A model generated the notes under the pieces. The model did not search any database and had not been told where the DNA came from. It saw only the letters and a list, made by a program, of their open reading frames with translations. The position numbers and the translations under genes are program-made. Source: Algorimicrobium sediminis (lineage in GTDB: Bacteria > Bacteroidota > Bacteroidia > Flavobacteriales > Flavobacteriaceae). From it: DNA of 64,000 nt. The stretch is from the NCBI RefSeq assembly GCF_042684585.1, contig NZ_JBHULS010000001.1, positions 434,001 to 498,000 of the forward strand. Direction: 5' to 3'. Below, piece after piece: positions 8,952 through 18,100 of this stretch. Position 1 is the stretch's first letter; the number at the start of each line of letters is the position of its first letter.

Positions 8952-9680
8952 ATGGAACGCAAAAAAAATCCGGATTTAGAAATTGGTCGCAATAGTGCTA
9001 TTTATTTCGCGCTAGGACTAAATATTATGTTGTTCTTTACTTGGCGTTTGCTAGAACACAGAACGTTTGTTTCAGAAAGCACGGTACAGGAGGTTTTATT
9101 TTTTGATGAAACTCTGGAAACCGATATTCCGATAACAAATTTAGAAGTAGCACCGCCGCCACCGCCGGCCGCTGTGGCTGCAACTCCAGAGGTTATTACC
9201 ATTGTAGACGATTTTAAGGACATTGAAGAAACAGTTATTGAAAGCTCGGAAACTAACCAAAATGATCGGATTGAAGAACGCGAAATTAGTATAGAAGAGG
9301 TGGTTGTAGAGGAGGTAGACGAGGTTGTTTCGGTGCCGTTTTCGGTGGTTGAAAAAGTGCCTGTATTTCCTGGTTGTACTGGTACCTCCAATCAGGCTTT
9401 AAAAGATTGTTTTAATTCTAAAATTAACGAACATATTCGCAACCATATTCAATATCCAAAAGCGGCTGTAGATATGGGTATTTTTGGAAAGGTATACGTT
9501 ATGTTTTTTATTGATGCAGAAGGTCGTGTCAGTCAGATTAAATCGCGCGGTCCAGACCCGCAACTGGAGCGTGAGGCCGAGCGTATAATAGGGTTGCTGC
9601 CAATTATGGAGCCAGGAAAGCAACGTGGTAAACCCGTAAAAGTGCCGTATTCAATTCCTATAAACTTTGTTTTAGAGTAA
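8952..9680 (+). CDS. tonB: energy transducer TonB
   Basis: A 242-residue TonB. The N-terminus has one membrane helix (about residues 16-32, IYFALGLNIMLFFTW). Then come a short proline patch (APPPPPAAVAATP, about residues 67-79), an acidic Glu/Val-rich spacer (EERE ISIEEVVVEEVDE), and the TonB C-terminal domain from about residue 150 (IRNHIQYPKAAVDMGIFGKV, PINFVLE at the end). It couples the inner-membrane proton motive force (ExbB/ExbD, not in this window) to outer-membrane receptors such as those at 14041 and 29451. The proline spacer is much shorter than in enterobacterial TonB. It is monocistronic with a strong terminator downstream. Confidence 0.92.
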   Translation: MERKKNPDLEIGRNSAIYFALGLNIMLFFTWRLLEHRTFVSESTVQEVLFFDETLETDIPITNLEVAPPPPPAAVAATPEVITIVDDFKDIEETVIESSETNQNDRIEEREISIEEVVVEEVDEVVSVPFSVVEKVPVFPGCTGTSNQALKDCFNSKINEHIRNHIQYPKAAVDMGIFGKVYVMFFIDAEGRVSQIKSRGPDPQLEREAERIIGLLPIMEPGKQRGKPVKVPYSIPINFVLE

Positions 9681-10116
9681 GGCTTTGGGTGTGTTTTTAT
9701 CCAAATAATTGTCGCGGCTTTTTACAGCACGCTCAATTTGTATTAAAGTGTAAAGGTGCTGTGTTATAGCTTCTTTGTAGAAGCGAAAACGGTATTAAAT
9801 TGAAAAATGAATCAATTTAATGCCGTTTTTTTTAATTTAGGCTGTTTTCCTCAAAAAGCTACCGGAATTATTAAACCTTTTTTAAGAACCCTATGTTTTC
9901 ATTACTTTTTACCTGTAAAAAACATATGGCTGTTTTTTCCTAAAAATTTATGGGTGTATGTATTCTATGAGCAGTTCATCCTTAAAAATAGACAATTGGG
10001 TTAGTTGTGTTTTGTAAAATGAGTTTATGATTTGATATTTACAGCAGCATAATAAAATAAGTGCCTTTTGGTAGCGAAATGAACTGGTTTAAAAAAAGTT
10101 AATAGAAAGCATTTTC
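9681..10116. other. intergenic region between tonB and the LytS-like kinase
   Basis: 436 bp. Apart from the terminator at 9786-9833, nothing is supported. A 65-codon open frame from 9807 begins inside the terminator loop and has no family resemblance, so I do not call it. Confidence 0.5.
9786..9833. terminator. intrinsic terminator, probably bidirectional
   Basis: A 15-bp stem with one G-U wobble (9789-9803 with 9812-9826), an 8-nt loop, A residues on the left and a run of eight T on the right. It lies 106 bp after tonB. Confidence 0.85.
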
Positions 10117-11448
10117 ATGAATAGATTTGTAAAACGTATAATAATTGTTTTTGGAATTGGGTGCCTGGTTTTTGTTATTGGGAATTCTTTATCAGGTGGA
10201 TTTCAATCTAAAACGAAAAACATGCTTCTTATTAATTTTGTATTCTATCAATTATATGCCTTTGTATTGGGGTATTCAAATATGTATTTTTTTGAATATT
10301 TAGGAAACCGTAAGTGGCAGGAAGCGGAAACTTTTAAACGCTTATTATACGGCATTATAGGTTCGGTGGTAATTACAGTAATAGGGCTGTTCTTCTTACA
10401 TATTTTTGAAGCTATGGTATATCAAAACCAAACGTTTGATGTGTTTTTAGATAACGAATCTTACAACGATTACACCTTTGGTTTATGGATGACTTTAACC
10501 ATTGTAATTGCTTTTCATGCGGTTCATTATTTTAAGCAAACGCAAGATAAAAAGGTTAAAGAGTCGCAAATAGTAGCGCAAACGCAAACGGCGAAGTTTG
10601 ATGCCTTAAAAAATCAGTTGGATCCCCATTTTTTATTCAATAGCTTAAATGTACTGTCCAGTTTAATTGAAGAAAATCCAGAAAATGCACAGCGCTTTAC
10701 CACATCGCTTTCCAAAATTTATCGCTATGTTTTGGAGCAAAAGAATAAAGATTTAGTATCGGTTAATGATGAGTTGGCGTTTGCTAGAACCTATATGCTG
10801 TTATTGAAAATGCGTTTTGAAGACAGTATTATTTTTGAAATACCTGAACAAGCCTTAAATCCGGATAGCAAAGTAGTGCCTTTATCGCTGCAGTTATTAT
10901 TAGAAAACGCAGTAAAACATAATATGGTAACCAGCAATAAGCCCTTGCTTATTAAAATTTATGAGCAGCGTGGCTACCTGGTTGTCGAAAATAATTTACA
11001 AACCAAACAAGTACTTAAAAAAGGTAGTGGTGTAGGCTTAAATAATATCATGGAGCGCTATGCATTGCTTACGGCAAAAAAAGTTTTTATTAATCAAACG
11101 GCAACGGTTTTTAATGTTTCAATCCCGATGCTAACTAAACAAATAACAAGTATGGAAATACAACAAATTACCAACAATGAAGCGGCTTATTACCAGGCCA
11201 AAAAGCAAGTAGAAGATATAAAAGGATTTTACGGAAATCTTATTTCTTACGCGTTAGTGATACCGTTTTTAATTTTTATTAACTACTGGACCTATTGGGG
11301 CTTTCAATGGTTTTGGTTTCCTATGTTGGGCTGGGGAATGGGGCTTGTAATTCATGCATTTACCGTTTTTGGATATGGTAAAAAATGGGAGGAGCGAAAA
11401 ATTCAGGAGATTTTAAATAAAGAGGCCAATCAGAGAAAATGGAACTAA
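10117..11448 (+). CDS. LytS-like sensor histidine kinase with a C-terminal 2TM domain
   Basis: A 443-residue membrane kinase. Four hydrophobic segments occupy about residues 8-145. The His_kinase (LytS/YpdA-type) core follows: LDPHFLFNSLNVLSSLI with the phosphoacceptor His, an N box LLLENAVKHN and a G box GSGVGLNNIMERY. After the ATPase domain comes an unusual extension of about 90 residues (from about 350) with two more membrane helices, matching the 2TM domain of the next small gene. It should phosphorylate the LytTR regulator encoded at 11793. The signal is unknown. Its stop overlaps the start of the next gene by 10 nt. Confidence 0.9.
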   Translation: MNRFVKRIIIVFGIGCLVFVIGNSLSGGFQSKTKNMLLINFVFYQLYAFVLGYSNMYFFEYLGNRKWQEAETFKRLLYGIIGSVVITVIGLFFLHIFEAMVYQNQTFDVFLDNESYNDYTFGLWMTLTIVIAFHAVHYFKQTQDKKVKESQIVAQTQTAKFDALKNQLDPHFLFNSLNVLSSLIEENPENAQRFTTSLSKIYRYVLEQKNKDLVSVNDELAFARTYMLLLKMRFEDSIIFEIPEQALNPDSKVVPLSLQLLLENAVKHNMVTSNKPLLIKIYEQRGYLVVENNLQTKQVLKKGSGVGLNNIMERYALLTAKKVFINQTATVFNVSIPMLTKQITSMEIQQITNNEAAYYQAKKQVEDIKGFYGNLISYALVIPFLIFINYWTYWGFQWFWFPMLGWGMGLVIHAFTVFGYGKKWEERKIQEILNKEANQRKWN

Positions 11449-11756
11449 TGCGTCATAATTTCAATTTTGAACAGCAAGAGCGCCTAGATCGTGCCAAAGC
11501 GGAAGTCAAAAAGCTAAAAGGATTTTATATACATGCCTGTATATTTTGTGTTATTAATGTAATGATTGTGATTATAAATATTCAAGCATTGGGGCCTCAT
11601 GAGAGTTACTTTCAATTTAAGAATTTTTTCACATTAACATTTTGGGGTTTTGGATTATTGGTTCACGGATTTTCAACTTTTTTACCCAATTGGATATTAG
11701 GTAAAAACTGGGAAGCACGTAAAATTAAGGAGTATATGGAACGCCATAACAACTAG
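11439..11756 (+). CDS. 2TM domain-containing small membrane protein
   Basis: A 105-residue protein. RLDRAKAEVKKLKGFYIHACIF opens the domain, then two hydrophobic helices (about residues 30-48 and 62-82) and a basic tail with NWILGKNWEARKIKEYMER. The same pattern (KKQVEDIKGFYGN, then GKKWEERKIQEIL) ends the kinase just upstream, so the two are paralogous domains. Small 2TM proteins often stand next to LytTR systems in Bacteroidota. A role as membrane partner or signal input of the kinase is an inference. It overlaps the kinase gene by 10 nt and precedes the regulator by 36 bp. Confidence 0.85.
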   Translation: MELMRHNFNFEQQERLDRAKAEVKKLKGFYIHACIFCVINVMIVIINIQALGPHESYFQFKNFFTLTFWGFGLLVHGFSTFLPNWILGKNWEARKIKEYMERHNN

Positions 11757-11792
11757 TAGCACATAAAACGTATTAAAATTAAATAACTTCCT

Positions 11793-12548
11793 ATGCGTGT
11801 TATAATTATAGAAGACGAGAAACCATCCGCCAGACGCCTGCAACGGATGCTTGCTAAACTAAATTTACAGGCAGAAACCATGCTGCACTCCGTAGAGGAG
11901 TCGGTTATATGGTTTAAAAATAATTTGCACCCCGATCTTATTTTTTTGGATATTCAGTTAAGTGATGGGTTGTCTTTCGAGATATTTGAACAGGTAGACG
12001 TAAAATCTGCCATTATTTTTACTACGGCTTATGATGCTTATGCTCTTCAAGCTTTTAAATTAAATAGCATTGATTACCTGTTAAAACCTATAGATACAGA
12101 TGAGTTAACTAAAGCCTTACATAAATTTGAAGAACACCAGTTTAAAAAGCAGGAGGTTACAATGGATTATAAGGCTATTAAAAGCCTATTGGCACAGGCA
12201 TCGAAACCAAACTATAAAAAACGTTTTTCGGTTAAAGTAGGGCAGCATTTAAAGCTTTTTTCCATTGATGACATAGAATGTTTTTATAGCGAAAATAAGG
12301 GTACGTACTTACATACCAATCAAGGTAGAAGTTATCTTTTGGATACCACTTTAGAGCAATTAGAATATGAATTAAATCCGCAGTATTTTTTTAGAATTAG
12401 CAGAAAATTTTATGTAAACATTCATGCCATAAAAGATATGGTAAGTTACACGAATTCGCGTTTAGAGATCAAACTATATAATTATACAGAGCAAGATGTT
12501 ATTGTAGCCCGAGAGCGTGTTAAGGATTTTAAAAACTGGTTGGAATAA
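11793..12548 (+). CDS. LytTR family response regulator
   Basis: A 251-residue two-domain regulator. The receiver domain is N-terminal: RVIIIEDEKPSARRL with the acidic pocket, PDLIFLDIQLSDGLSFEIF with the phosphorylated Asp, TTAYDAYALQAFKLNSIDYL with Thr and switch residues, and LLKP with the Lys. The LytTR DNA-binding domain covers about residues 140-251 (RFSVKVGQHLKLFSIDDIEC, FFRISRKFYVNIHAIKDM). It is the cognate partner of the kinase at 10117, in the same operon. Its targets cannot be read from this window. Confidence 0.93.
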   Translation: MRVIIIEDEKPSARRLQRMLAKLNLQAETMLHSVEESVIWFKNNLHPDLIFLDIQLSDGLSFEIFEQVDVKSAIIFTTAYDAYALQAFKLNSIDYLLKPIDTDELTKALHKFEEHQFKKQEVTMDYKAIKSLLAQASKPNYKKRFSVKVGQHLKLFSIDDIECFYSENKGTYLHTNQGRSYLLDTTLEQLEYELNPQYFFRISRKFYVNIHAIKDMVSYTNSRLEIKLYNYTEQDVIVARERVKDFKNWLE

Positions 12549-12562
12549 TAAACAGCTATGGC

Positions 12563-13735
12563 CTAATTATCTACCCGGTTATCATCAAAAGCGGACGGTA
12601 GTAATTTGGGAATAAATTTTATTACCAGTGGCAGTAATAAAGCGCCTCCGGGCAGCATAAATATGGCCAAACTAGGTATGGATTTAAAAATATCTAGCAA
12701 TTGGTTGTTTACGCGTTTTTGTTCGTCTTGTGTTAATTCACGAATAGTGGATTGCGATAATAGTTTCATAAGTTCCTTACTTTCCCGCAGTTCTTTTAGC
12801 AAGCGCTTGCTATTTCTGGAAATGAGTTTATGTACCATATCGCTAGAGTTGTTGTAAAAAGTTTTTACAACATTTTTGGAGCTTAATAGGGCTATTTTAT
12901 TTTTATGGGTTTCGTAAAATATATTTATAGCCTTTGTGGCCTCTGCAGTACAACTTGGCTTAAGCTTTAAATCGGCACGAAGGGTGTGTAAAAAATCGTA
13001 TTCGCGACTATCAATTACCGTGTCGCCCCAAGCTGCCATACAAGCAACATCCAGTAAATAATATTTTTCCATGGGTTTGGAAATATATTGAAGCGCTTGG
13101 TGGTAGTCAATTTTTGCAGTGTCGTGGTAGCGGCGTGATTGTTCAAATAAATCTAAAAGACTTTGGTCGTAGTTACTTTTTTCTACTTTAGAATTTAAGG
13201 TTTTAATAACCGTTGTTTCAATGGCTGCTTCAAAGTTTCTAAAATAGGCTTCCGAAATGTTATGCGTTGTAATAAACAAATTGTAAGCCAATACATCTGT
13301 AAATAAAAGAGCGTTGGTAATAAAGTAATTAAAACTTCTTTCAATAATATTATCATCAATTTGAACGCGCTTATGTATAATTTTTTCTAAAGTTGAAACA
13401 TTTTTACTACCGCCCAACAAATCAGAGAAAAAAGAGGCTTTATAAGCATTTATGTGCGTGTAAAAATCTATTACACTATCTATAAAATTGGTTTTTACGG
13501 CTGCTGTTTGGTGGATATAATGAAAGGCAATAATTAAATTAATTTTACAAATTTCTTCGCTTGTAAAATCTGGGTTTACCACATAGTTTTTAAAAACAGC
13601 AACATTGCTACCGTATATAAAGCCATTGTTTCTAAGTTCTGTATAAAAAGCTTCGGTTGTAAGCGTTTTTAGGGGTGTGTGTAAGTTGCTTTCAAGTAAG
13701 AGTTTGGTTATCCAGCCGCTTGCCGATGGGTTCAT
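12563..13735 (-). CDS. LETM1-related biofilm-associated protein
   Basis: A 390-residue protein, mostly helical and soluble, ending in a hydrophobic LETM1-like tail: IPSLAIFMLPGGALLLPLVI and KFIPKLLPSAF. In mitochondrial LETM1 this pattern is part of the ribosome-binding and membrane region; in flavobacteria the family is named for a biofilm phenotype. The biochemical role is unknown. Lone gene, convergent with the LytTR regulator (14 bp between stops). The region just upstream has TATCTTTA (minus strand, 13755-13762), one mismatch from a -7 element. Confidence 0.8.
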   Translation of the reverse strand: MNPSASGWITKLLLESNLHTPLKTLTTEAFYTELRNNGFIYGSNVAVFKNYVVNPDFTSEEICKINLIIAFHYIHQTAAVKTNFIDSVIDFYTHINAYKASFFSDLLGGSKNVSTLEKIIHKRVQIDDNIIERSFNYFITNALLFTDVLAYNLFITTHNISEAYFRNFEAAIETTVIKTLNSKVEKSNYDQSLLDLFEQSRRYHDTAKIDYHQALQYISKPMEKYYLLDVACMAAWGDTVIDSREYDFLHTLRADLKLKPSCTAEATKAINIFYETHKNKIALLSSKNVVKTFYNNSSDMVHKLISRNSKRLLKELRESKELMKLLSQSTIRELTQDEQKRVNNQLLDIFKSIPSLAIFMLPGGALLLPLVIKFIPKLLPSAFDDNRVDN

Positions 13736-14040
13736 AATTTGCTGTTTAATGCTGTAAAGATAAATTTTTAATCTAAATCCTATTACATAAAAATAGCACT
13801 ACTTGTTGCATTTTTTTAAAGAAAATGCTGGTTTTTTCCCAATCATAATTGTTTTGCCTTGTTAAAAAACCGTTAATAACCCACATAAACTCTCGTAATG
13901 GTAATATTTTTGCCGTTGGCGCTTTTTTAACATTTTTTTAATGTTAAAACAGGAAAAAATAAATCTGTTAGTGCTGCATAATTAGTTTAATTACGTGTTT
14001 AAATAGTTGCTATAAAAACAATAATCTTATAAATTTTTTT
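13736..14040. other. intergenic region between the LETM1-related gene and a TonB receptor
   Basis: 305 bp holding divergent promoters by position. Apart from the weak minus-strand TATCTTTA at 13755-13762 I see no clear -7 element, operator or hairpin. Confidence 0.45.
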
Positions 14041-16284
14041 ATGTTGAAATCTTTAAAATTACACAATTGGTTTATGTTTATCTTTTTTTTGGGGTCGGTA
14101 GCACAGGCTCAAGAAATAAAAGGAACGGTAAACGATGTTAACGGGCAACCCGTGGAAAACGCCTACATTTATAATACCAACACATCTAGTCATGCACACT
14201 CGCTTTCCAATGGTTATTTTTTGCTTCAAAATACAAATTTGGGCGATGTTATAACTGTTAGTCTGTTGGGTTATGAAAAAATGGATGTTGTGGTTGTGCA
14301 AAATCATTTTACTGATGGTATGACACTTACATTGAAAACGAAAACCATTCGTTTGGATGAATTGGTAATTACCGAACAGGTAAACGCCATGAATAGTATT
14401 TCGAAGGTAGATTTAGAAACAAGTCCGGTAAATTCTTCACAAGAAATTTTAAGAAAAGTACCAGGATTAATTATTGGTCAGCATGCAGGTGGTGGCAAAG
14501 CGGAACAAATATTTTTACGCGGTTTTGATATCGATCACGGTACCGATATAAGTCTGTCTGTAGATGGTATGCCGGTAAACATGGTGTCGCATGCGCATGG
14601 GCAAGGCTATAGCGACTTACATTTTATTATTCCAGAAACTATTAACAACATTAATTTTGGAAAAGGTCCTTATACAGCTAATAAAGGCGATTTTGCAACA
14701 GCAGGATTTGTGGAGTTTAATACAAAAGATCGCATAGACGCTAGCGAAATAAGCTTAAGCATTGGCGATTTTAATGCGTTGCGCACATTGGGTATGTTTA
14801 ATTTACTGCCCAGAAACAAACAAACCAATGCCTACGTAGCTCTAGAATATATAGAGTTTGATGGCCCTTATAAATCGCCGCAAAATTTTAACCGATTAAA
14901 TGTGTTTGGAAAATTTAATACCTATTTACAGGACGGTAATAAATTATCTGCTACCGTGTCGCATTTTACCAGCCGCTGGGATGCTTCAGGGCAAATTCCA
15001 CAGCGCGCCGTAGATAGTGGTTTAATTTCGCGTTTTGGCGCCATAGACGATACCGAGGGCGGAAACACATCCAGAAGTAACATAAACCTGGCCTACGAGG
15101 CTATGTTAAATAGCAGTTTACAGTTTAAGTCTAATGTGTTTTACAGCAGGTATGGTTTTGAACTGTATTCTAACTTTACTTTTTTTCTGGAAGATCCTGT
15201 TAATGGCGATCAGATTAAACAATTTGAAAGCCGCGATATCTTTGGCTTTAATACGGCTTTTACCAAGGAGCTGCAGTTAGGACAGGTAAACACGAAACTT
15301 ACTTCTGGCTTTGGTTTACGCCAAGATGCTGTTAACGATGTGGAGTTGTCGCATACCTTAAACCGAAATGAAACGCTGGATTACTTGGCTTTGGGTAATG
15401 TAAACCAAACCAATATGTACGGCTTTGTAAATGCAGCCTTCCAATTAGATAAATTTGTTATTGCGCCAGCCTTACGCTTGGATTATTTTAAATTTATGTA
15501 TAACGATGCCTTAATTACCGATTATGAAACGCAGGCAGAAACCAAAACAGCCTTTAGTCCAAAGCTAAATGTTTATTTCAATCAGACTAAAAATTTACAA
15601 TGGTTCTTAAAATCGGGTATTGGTTTTCATTCCAACGATTCTCGGGTAGTTGTGGCTCAAAATGGTAAAGAGATATTGCCAAAAGCCTATGGTGTAGATT
15701 TAGGAACTATTTGGAAGCCTGTTCCAAAAATGGTTTTCAATACAGCCCTGTGGTACTTATTTTCGGAGCAAGAATTTGTGTACGTTGGCGATGCCGGTAT
15801 TGTAGAACCAAGCGGAAAATCTGAACGCTATGGTCTAGATGTTGGGTTGCGCTACCAATTTACCAATTGGTTGTATTTTGATACCGATGCCACTTTTACA
15901 CATGCTAGGAGTGTAGACGAGCCAAACGGAGCCGATTACATCCCTTTGGCACCCGATTTTACGTTAACAGGTGGTTTAGCACTTAACGACCTAAATGGTT
16001 TTTCGGGCGGTATTCGCTACCGCTATATTGACGACAGACCTGCTAATGAGGATAACTCCATAGTAGCCTCGGGTTATTTTGTAACCGATTTAAACCTAAA
16101 TTATGCATTTAATACTAATTTTACTGTAGGTTTAGCTATTGAAAACCTGTTTGATACAGAATGGAACGAAACACAATTTGCAACAGAATCACGCTTGCAA
16201 AACGAACTGGAGCCTGTAGAAGAAATTCATTTTACTCCTGGAACACCATTTTTTATTAATGGTATAGTTAGTTATCGGTTTTAA
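14041..16284 (+). CDS. TonB-dependent receptor with carboxypeptidase-like domain and His-rich plug
   Basis: A 747-residue outer-membrane receptor. Order: signal peptide (residues 1-23, ending SVAQAQ), a carboxypeptidase-regulatory-like domain (EIKGTVNDVNGQPVENAYIY to about 105), a plug domain (about 115-235, KVPGLIIGQHAGGGKAEQIF and LRGFDIDHGTDISLSVDGMP) and a 22-strand type barrel ending in FFINGIVSYRF. The plug carries VNMVSHAHGQGYSDLHFIIP, and the N-terminal domain has SSHAHSLSN, so histidines are clustered where substrate enters. That favours a metal or metal complex as ligand, but this is inference. It is monocistronic with a strong terminator and has no SusD partner, which argues against glycan uptake. 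Confidence 0.9.
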   Translation: MLKSLKLHNWFMFIFFLGSVAQAQEIKGTVNDVNGQPVENAYIYNTNTSSHAHSLSNGYFLLQNTNLGDVITVSLLGYEKMDVVVVQNHFTDGMTLTLKTKTIRLDELVITEQVNAMNSISKVDLETSPVNSSQEILRKVPGLIIGQHAGGGKAEQIFLRGFDIDHGTDISLSVDGMPVNMVSHAHGQGYSDLHFIIPETINNINFGKGPYTANKGDFATAGFVEFNTKDRIDASEISLSIGDFNALRTLGMFNLLPRNKQTNAYVALEYIEFDGPYKSPQNFNRLNVFGKFNTYLQDGNKLSATVSHFTSRWDASGQIPQRAVDSGLISRFGAIDDTEGGNTSRSNINLAYEAMLNSSLQFKSNVFYSRYGFELYSNFTFFLEDPVNGDQIKQFESRDIFGFNTAFTKELQLGQVNTKLTSGFGLRQDAVNDVELSHTLNRNETLDYLALGNVNQTNMYGFVNAAFQLDKFVIAPALRLDYFKFMYNDALITDYETQAETKTAFSPKLNVYFNQTKNLQWFLKSGIGFHSNDSRVVVAQNGKEILPKAYGVDLGTIWKPVPKMVFNTALWYLFSEQEFVYVGDAGIVEPSGKSERYGLDVGLRYQFTNWLYFDTDATFTHARSVDEPNGADYIPLAPDFTLTGGLALNDLNGFSGGIRYRYIDDRPANEDNSIVASGYFVTDLNLNYAFNTNFTVGLAIENLFDTEWNETQFATESRLQNELEPVEEIHFTPGTPFFINGIVSYRF

Positions 16285-16314
16285 AAGTGTGCTTTTAAAA
16301 AATAAAGCCTATTC

Positions 16315-16354
16315 AAAAATAAATCGCCTGCAGCATGCAGGCGATTTATTTTTT
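16315..16354 (+). terminator. intrinsic terminator after the TonB receptor
   Basis: An 18-bp perfect stem (16315-16332 with 16336-16353) around a 3-nt loop, with a GC-rich core and a T run. It is 31 bp after the receptor stop and 27 bp from the convergent gene, and its symmetry could serve both. Confidence 0.92.
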
Positions 16355-16380
16355 GTAACAAGCAAGGTTTATTGCGTTTC

Positions 16381-17058
16381 TTATTCCAAGTGCGCACAGT
16401 TTCCAGTTAAAACCAATTGTTTGTTTACACTGGAAAAACGGATTAATGTTTCGCAGTTATAAAGTTCGTTTTTTTCATCTTTAAAACATTTTTTAACAGG
16501 AATACCGTGAGGTAACCTTTTTTCTGAAAGCCATTTTTCGTAAGCCGTAGGATGTGTAAACATAGGCAAGTGCGGTATTTGTGTGTTTATTATATACAAG
16601 TTTGTACCGGCTTTATGTTTTAAACGCTTTTTGGTGGAATAAGTTGGTTTTAGGCTATAACTAGCATAGGTGTTATTATTAATAATGGTATCCATTACTG
16701 CTGTAAACTGGTAGTTATTAGCCACCTTTTTAACCGTATTTTTATGGTTGCTTACATGGCTACAAACTACGTTTAGGTACTTATTTGCTAAAAAGGCAGT
16801 TTTATTAATTTTAACTTGGGCCCGTATCATATCGTGCTGGGTAAATGTTAGCTCATATTCGGTATGGCTTATGTCCTTTAAAGAAATAAAATAGCTGTTA
16901 TCTGCAGCGTTTGTTAGGTATACTGTGGTATCTTTTAACGAATCTTTTTGAACATATACATTTTCGTAGGTAAGCATGTAATCAAATTGAAAAGATTTCT
17001 GCGAAAAACCCCATATGGGAACTAGTAATACGATTAAGATTCTAAATACAGGCATCAT
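16381..17058 (-). CDS. secreted protein of unknown function
   Basis: About 225 residues from ATG 17058 (MMPVFRILIVLLVPIWGFSQ), a good Sec signal peptide ending GFSQ. An open frame continues 14 codons upstream, but those would spoil the signal, so I choose 17058 (17055 is equally possible). The mature part begins KSFQFDYMLTYENVYVQKDS and is rich in beta-type, polar segments. Several cysteines are present (VVCSHV, KKCFKDE, YNCETLI, GNCAHLE). I do not recognise the family; short secreted proteins beginning with a phrase like FDYxLxYE are common in flavobacteria. Likely periplasmic or surface exposed. Confidence 0.6.
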   Translation of the reverse strand: MMPVFRILIVLLVPIWGFSQKSFQFDYMLTYENVYVQKDSLKDTTVYLTNAADNSYFISLKDISHTEYELTFTQHDMIRAQVKINKTAFLANKYLNVVCSHVSNHKNTVKKVANNYQFTAVMDTIINNNTYASYSLKPTYSTKKRLKHKAGTNLYIINTQIPHLPMFTHPTAYEKWLSEKRLPHGIPVKKCFKDEKNELYNCETLIRFSSVNKQLVLTGNCAHLE

Positions 17059-17303
17059 GACAATACAGGTTTTTGAATATGAATTAAACAGGTAAGACAA
17101 GGTAGTAAAAATACTTTAATTGCGGTATTTCTTATTTGTGAAGCCTGAAAAATAACAGATATTGCATGCCACTTTCCAGATTTGTATGGGTTTTGTAAGC
17201 CTTTAAATAGTACCCAACACCAATACCAATAGTCGTCAATTACAAAACATAGGGTTTAAAATAGGTTCATTCTTTTTAAACCTAAAAAATCAAGACATGT
17301 AAC

Positions 17304-17334
17304 ACAAAAAAAGCTGCTAAATGCAGCTTTTTTG
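17304..17334 (-). terminator. intrinsic terminator of sodC (usable from both sides)
   Basis: Stem of about 12-13 bp with core GCTGC/GCAGC (17313-17317 with 17323-17327), flanked by A and T runs, 30 bp beyond the sodC stop. Confidence 0.85.
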
Positions 17335-17363
17335 TTTTTATGGTAGCTAAATGTTATTCGGTT

Positions 17364-17963
17364 TTATTCAATAACACCGGCACAACTTACACGTGCACCA
17401 GCATCGCCCGTTGGTTGCGTTTTAAAATCGTCTACACCTTGGTGTACTATAACCGCTTTTCCAATAATGTCTTTTGCAGGATCCCCACAACCTATACACC
17501 ATTCGTTGGTTCTAAAGGTAAGACTAGCATTACCCTGTTCGTCGGCTTCTAAATTTCCAATATCGCCTTTATGATAGCCAGCTTCGTCTCCCCATTTGCC
17601 ATGTTTTTGCCCAGTAGGATTCCAGTGGCCTCCAGACGATGTGCCATCGTCTGCCGAGCAGTCCGCGGTTTCGTGTAGGTGAATAGCGTGCATACCAGGC
17701 GTTAATCCCGTAATATTAGTAGTCATAACCACCTCGCCATTTTCTTCAATAAAAACCACTTCGCCTGTTACATCTGAACCGCTTTTAGCAGAAAGCATTG
17801 TGGTAATTTTTTTTACCGCTGGAGTTGCTTCTTGCATCATGTTATCCTCGGTAATCATATCGGCATTTGGCGTGTCTGGTTCTGCATTTTCTTGGTTGTT
17901 GTTTTTGCAACTTGATACCAGCGCAAACGCGGCTGCAAGTGCTACAAGTGGTAATTTTTTCAT
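17364..17963 (-). CDS. sodC: Cu/Zn superoxide dismutase, lipoprotein
   Basis: 199 residues from ATG 17963; 48 further codons upstream are open but carry no signal and run through the promoter region, so they are rejected. MKKLPLVALAAAFALVSSCK is a lipoprotein signal (Cys 19). Copper and zinc ligands are in the usual order: HAIHLHETADC (His 92, 95, 97), GGHWNP (113), KHGKWGDEAGYHKGD (121, 131), VIVHQG (174), and the conserved end GDAGARVSCAGVIE with the active-site Arg. It removes superoxide outside the cytoplasm. On the minus strand TAACTTTC (17990-17997) is a near-consensus -7 element. It is divergent from hemN. Confidence 0.95.
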   Translation of the reverse strand: MKKLPLVALAAAFALVSSCKNNNQENAEPDTPNADMITEDNMMQEATPAVKKITTMLSAKSGSDVTGEVVFIEENGEVVMTTNITGLTPGMHAIHLHETADCSADDGTSSGGHWNPTGQKHGKWGDEAGYHKGDIGNLEADEQGNASLTFRTNEWCIGCGDPAKDIIGKAVIVHQGVDDFKTQPTGDAGARVSCAGVIE

Positions 17964-18038
17964 TCTTTTTAAAGTTTTTTTAGTTAGCCGAAAGTTACAT
18001 ATTATTTCACATAAAATGAAGTATTTGCAGGTTAATGT

Positions 18039-18082
18039 ATGACAATTATCATATTTTATATTGAAAATTGCCGTTAGTTTTG
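18039..18082 (+). promoter_or_regulatory. Fnr-like box plus -7 element of hemN (site A)
   Basis: Box ATGACAATTATCAT at 18039-18052 and -7 element TAGTTTTG at 18075-18082. The -7 element begins 36 nt after the box begins, which puts the box centre near -42 relative to the likely transcription start. The same spacing occurs at sites B, C and E. The box is also 76 bp from sodC, but no -7 element at 36-nt spacing faces sodC. Confidence 0.8.
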
Positions 18083-18100
18083 CCTCATAATAAGTCAGGT

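Noticed and set aside
9002..9391. 129-codon minus-strand open frame opposite tonB
   Set aside because: A Ser/Thr-rich mirror of the Glu/Val-rich spacer of TonB; no start context or homology.
9807..10004. 65-codon open frame on the plus strand after tonB
   Set aside because: It begins inside the loop of a strong terminator hairpin, has an aromatic-rich unstructured composition and no family resemblance.
18068..18100. TTG start giving 11 extra residues for hemN
   Set aside because: It lies between the Fnr-like box and the -7 element, so it would be upstream of the transcription start; ATG 18101 begins the conserved HemN N-terminus.
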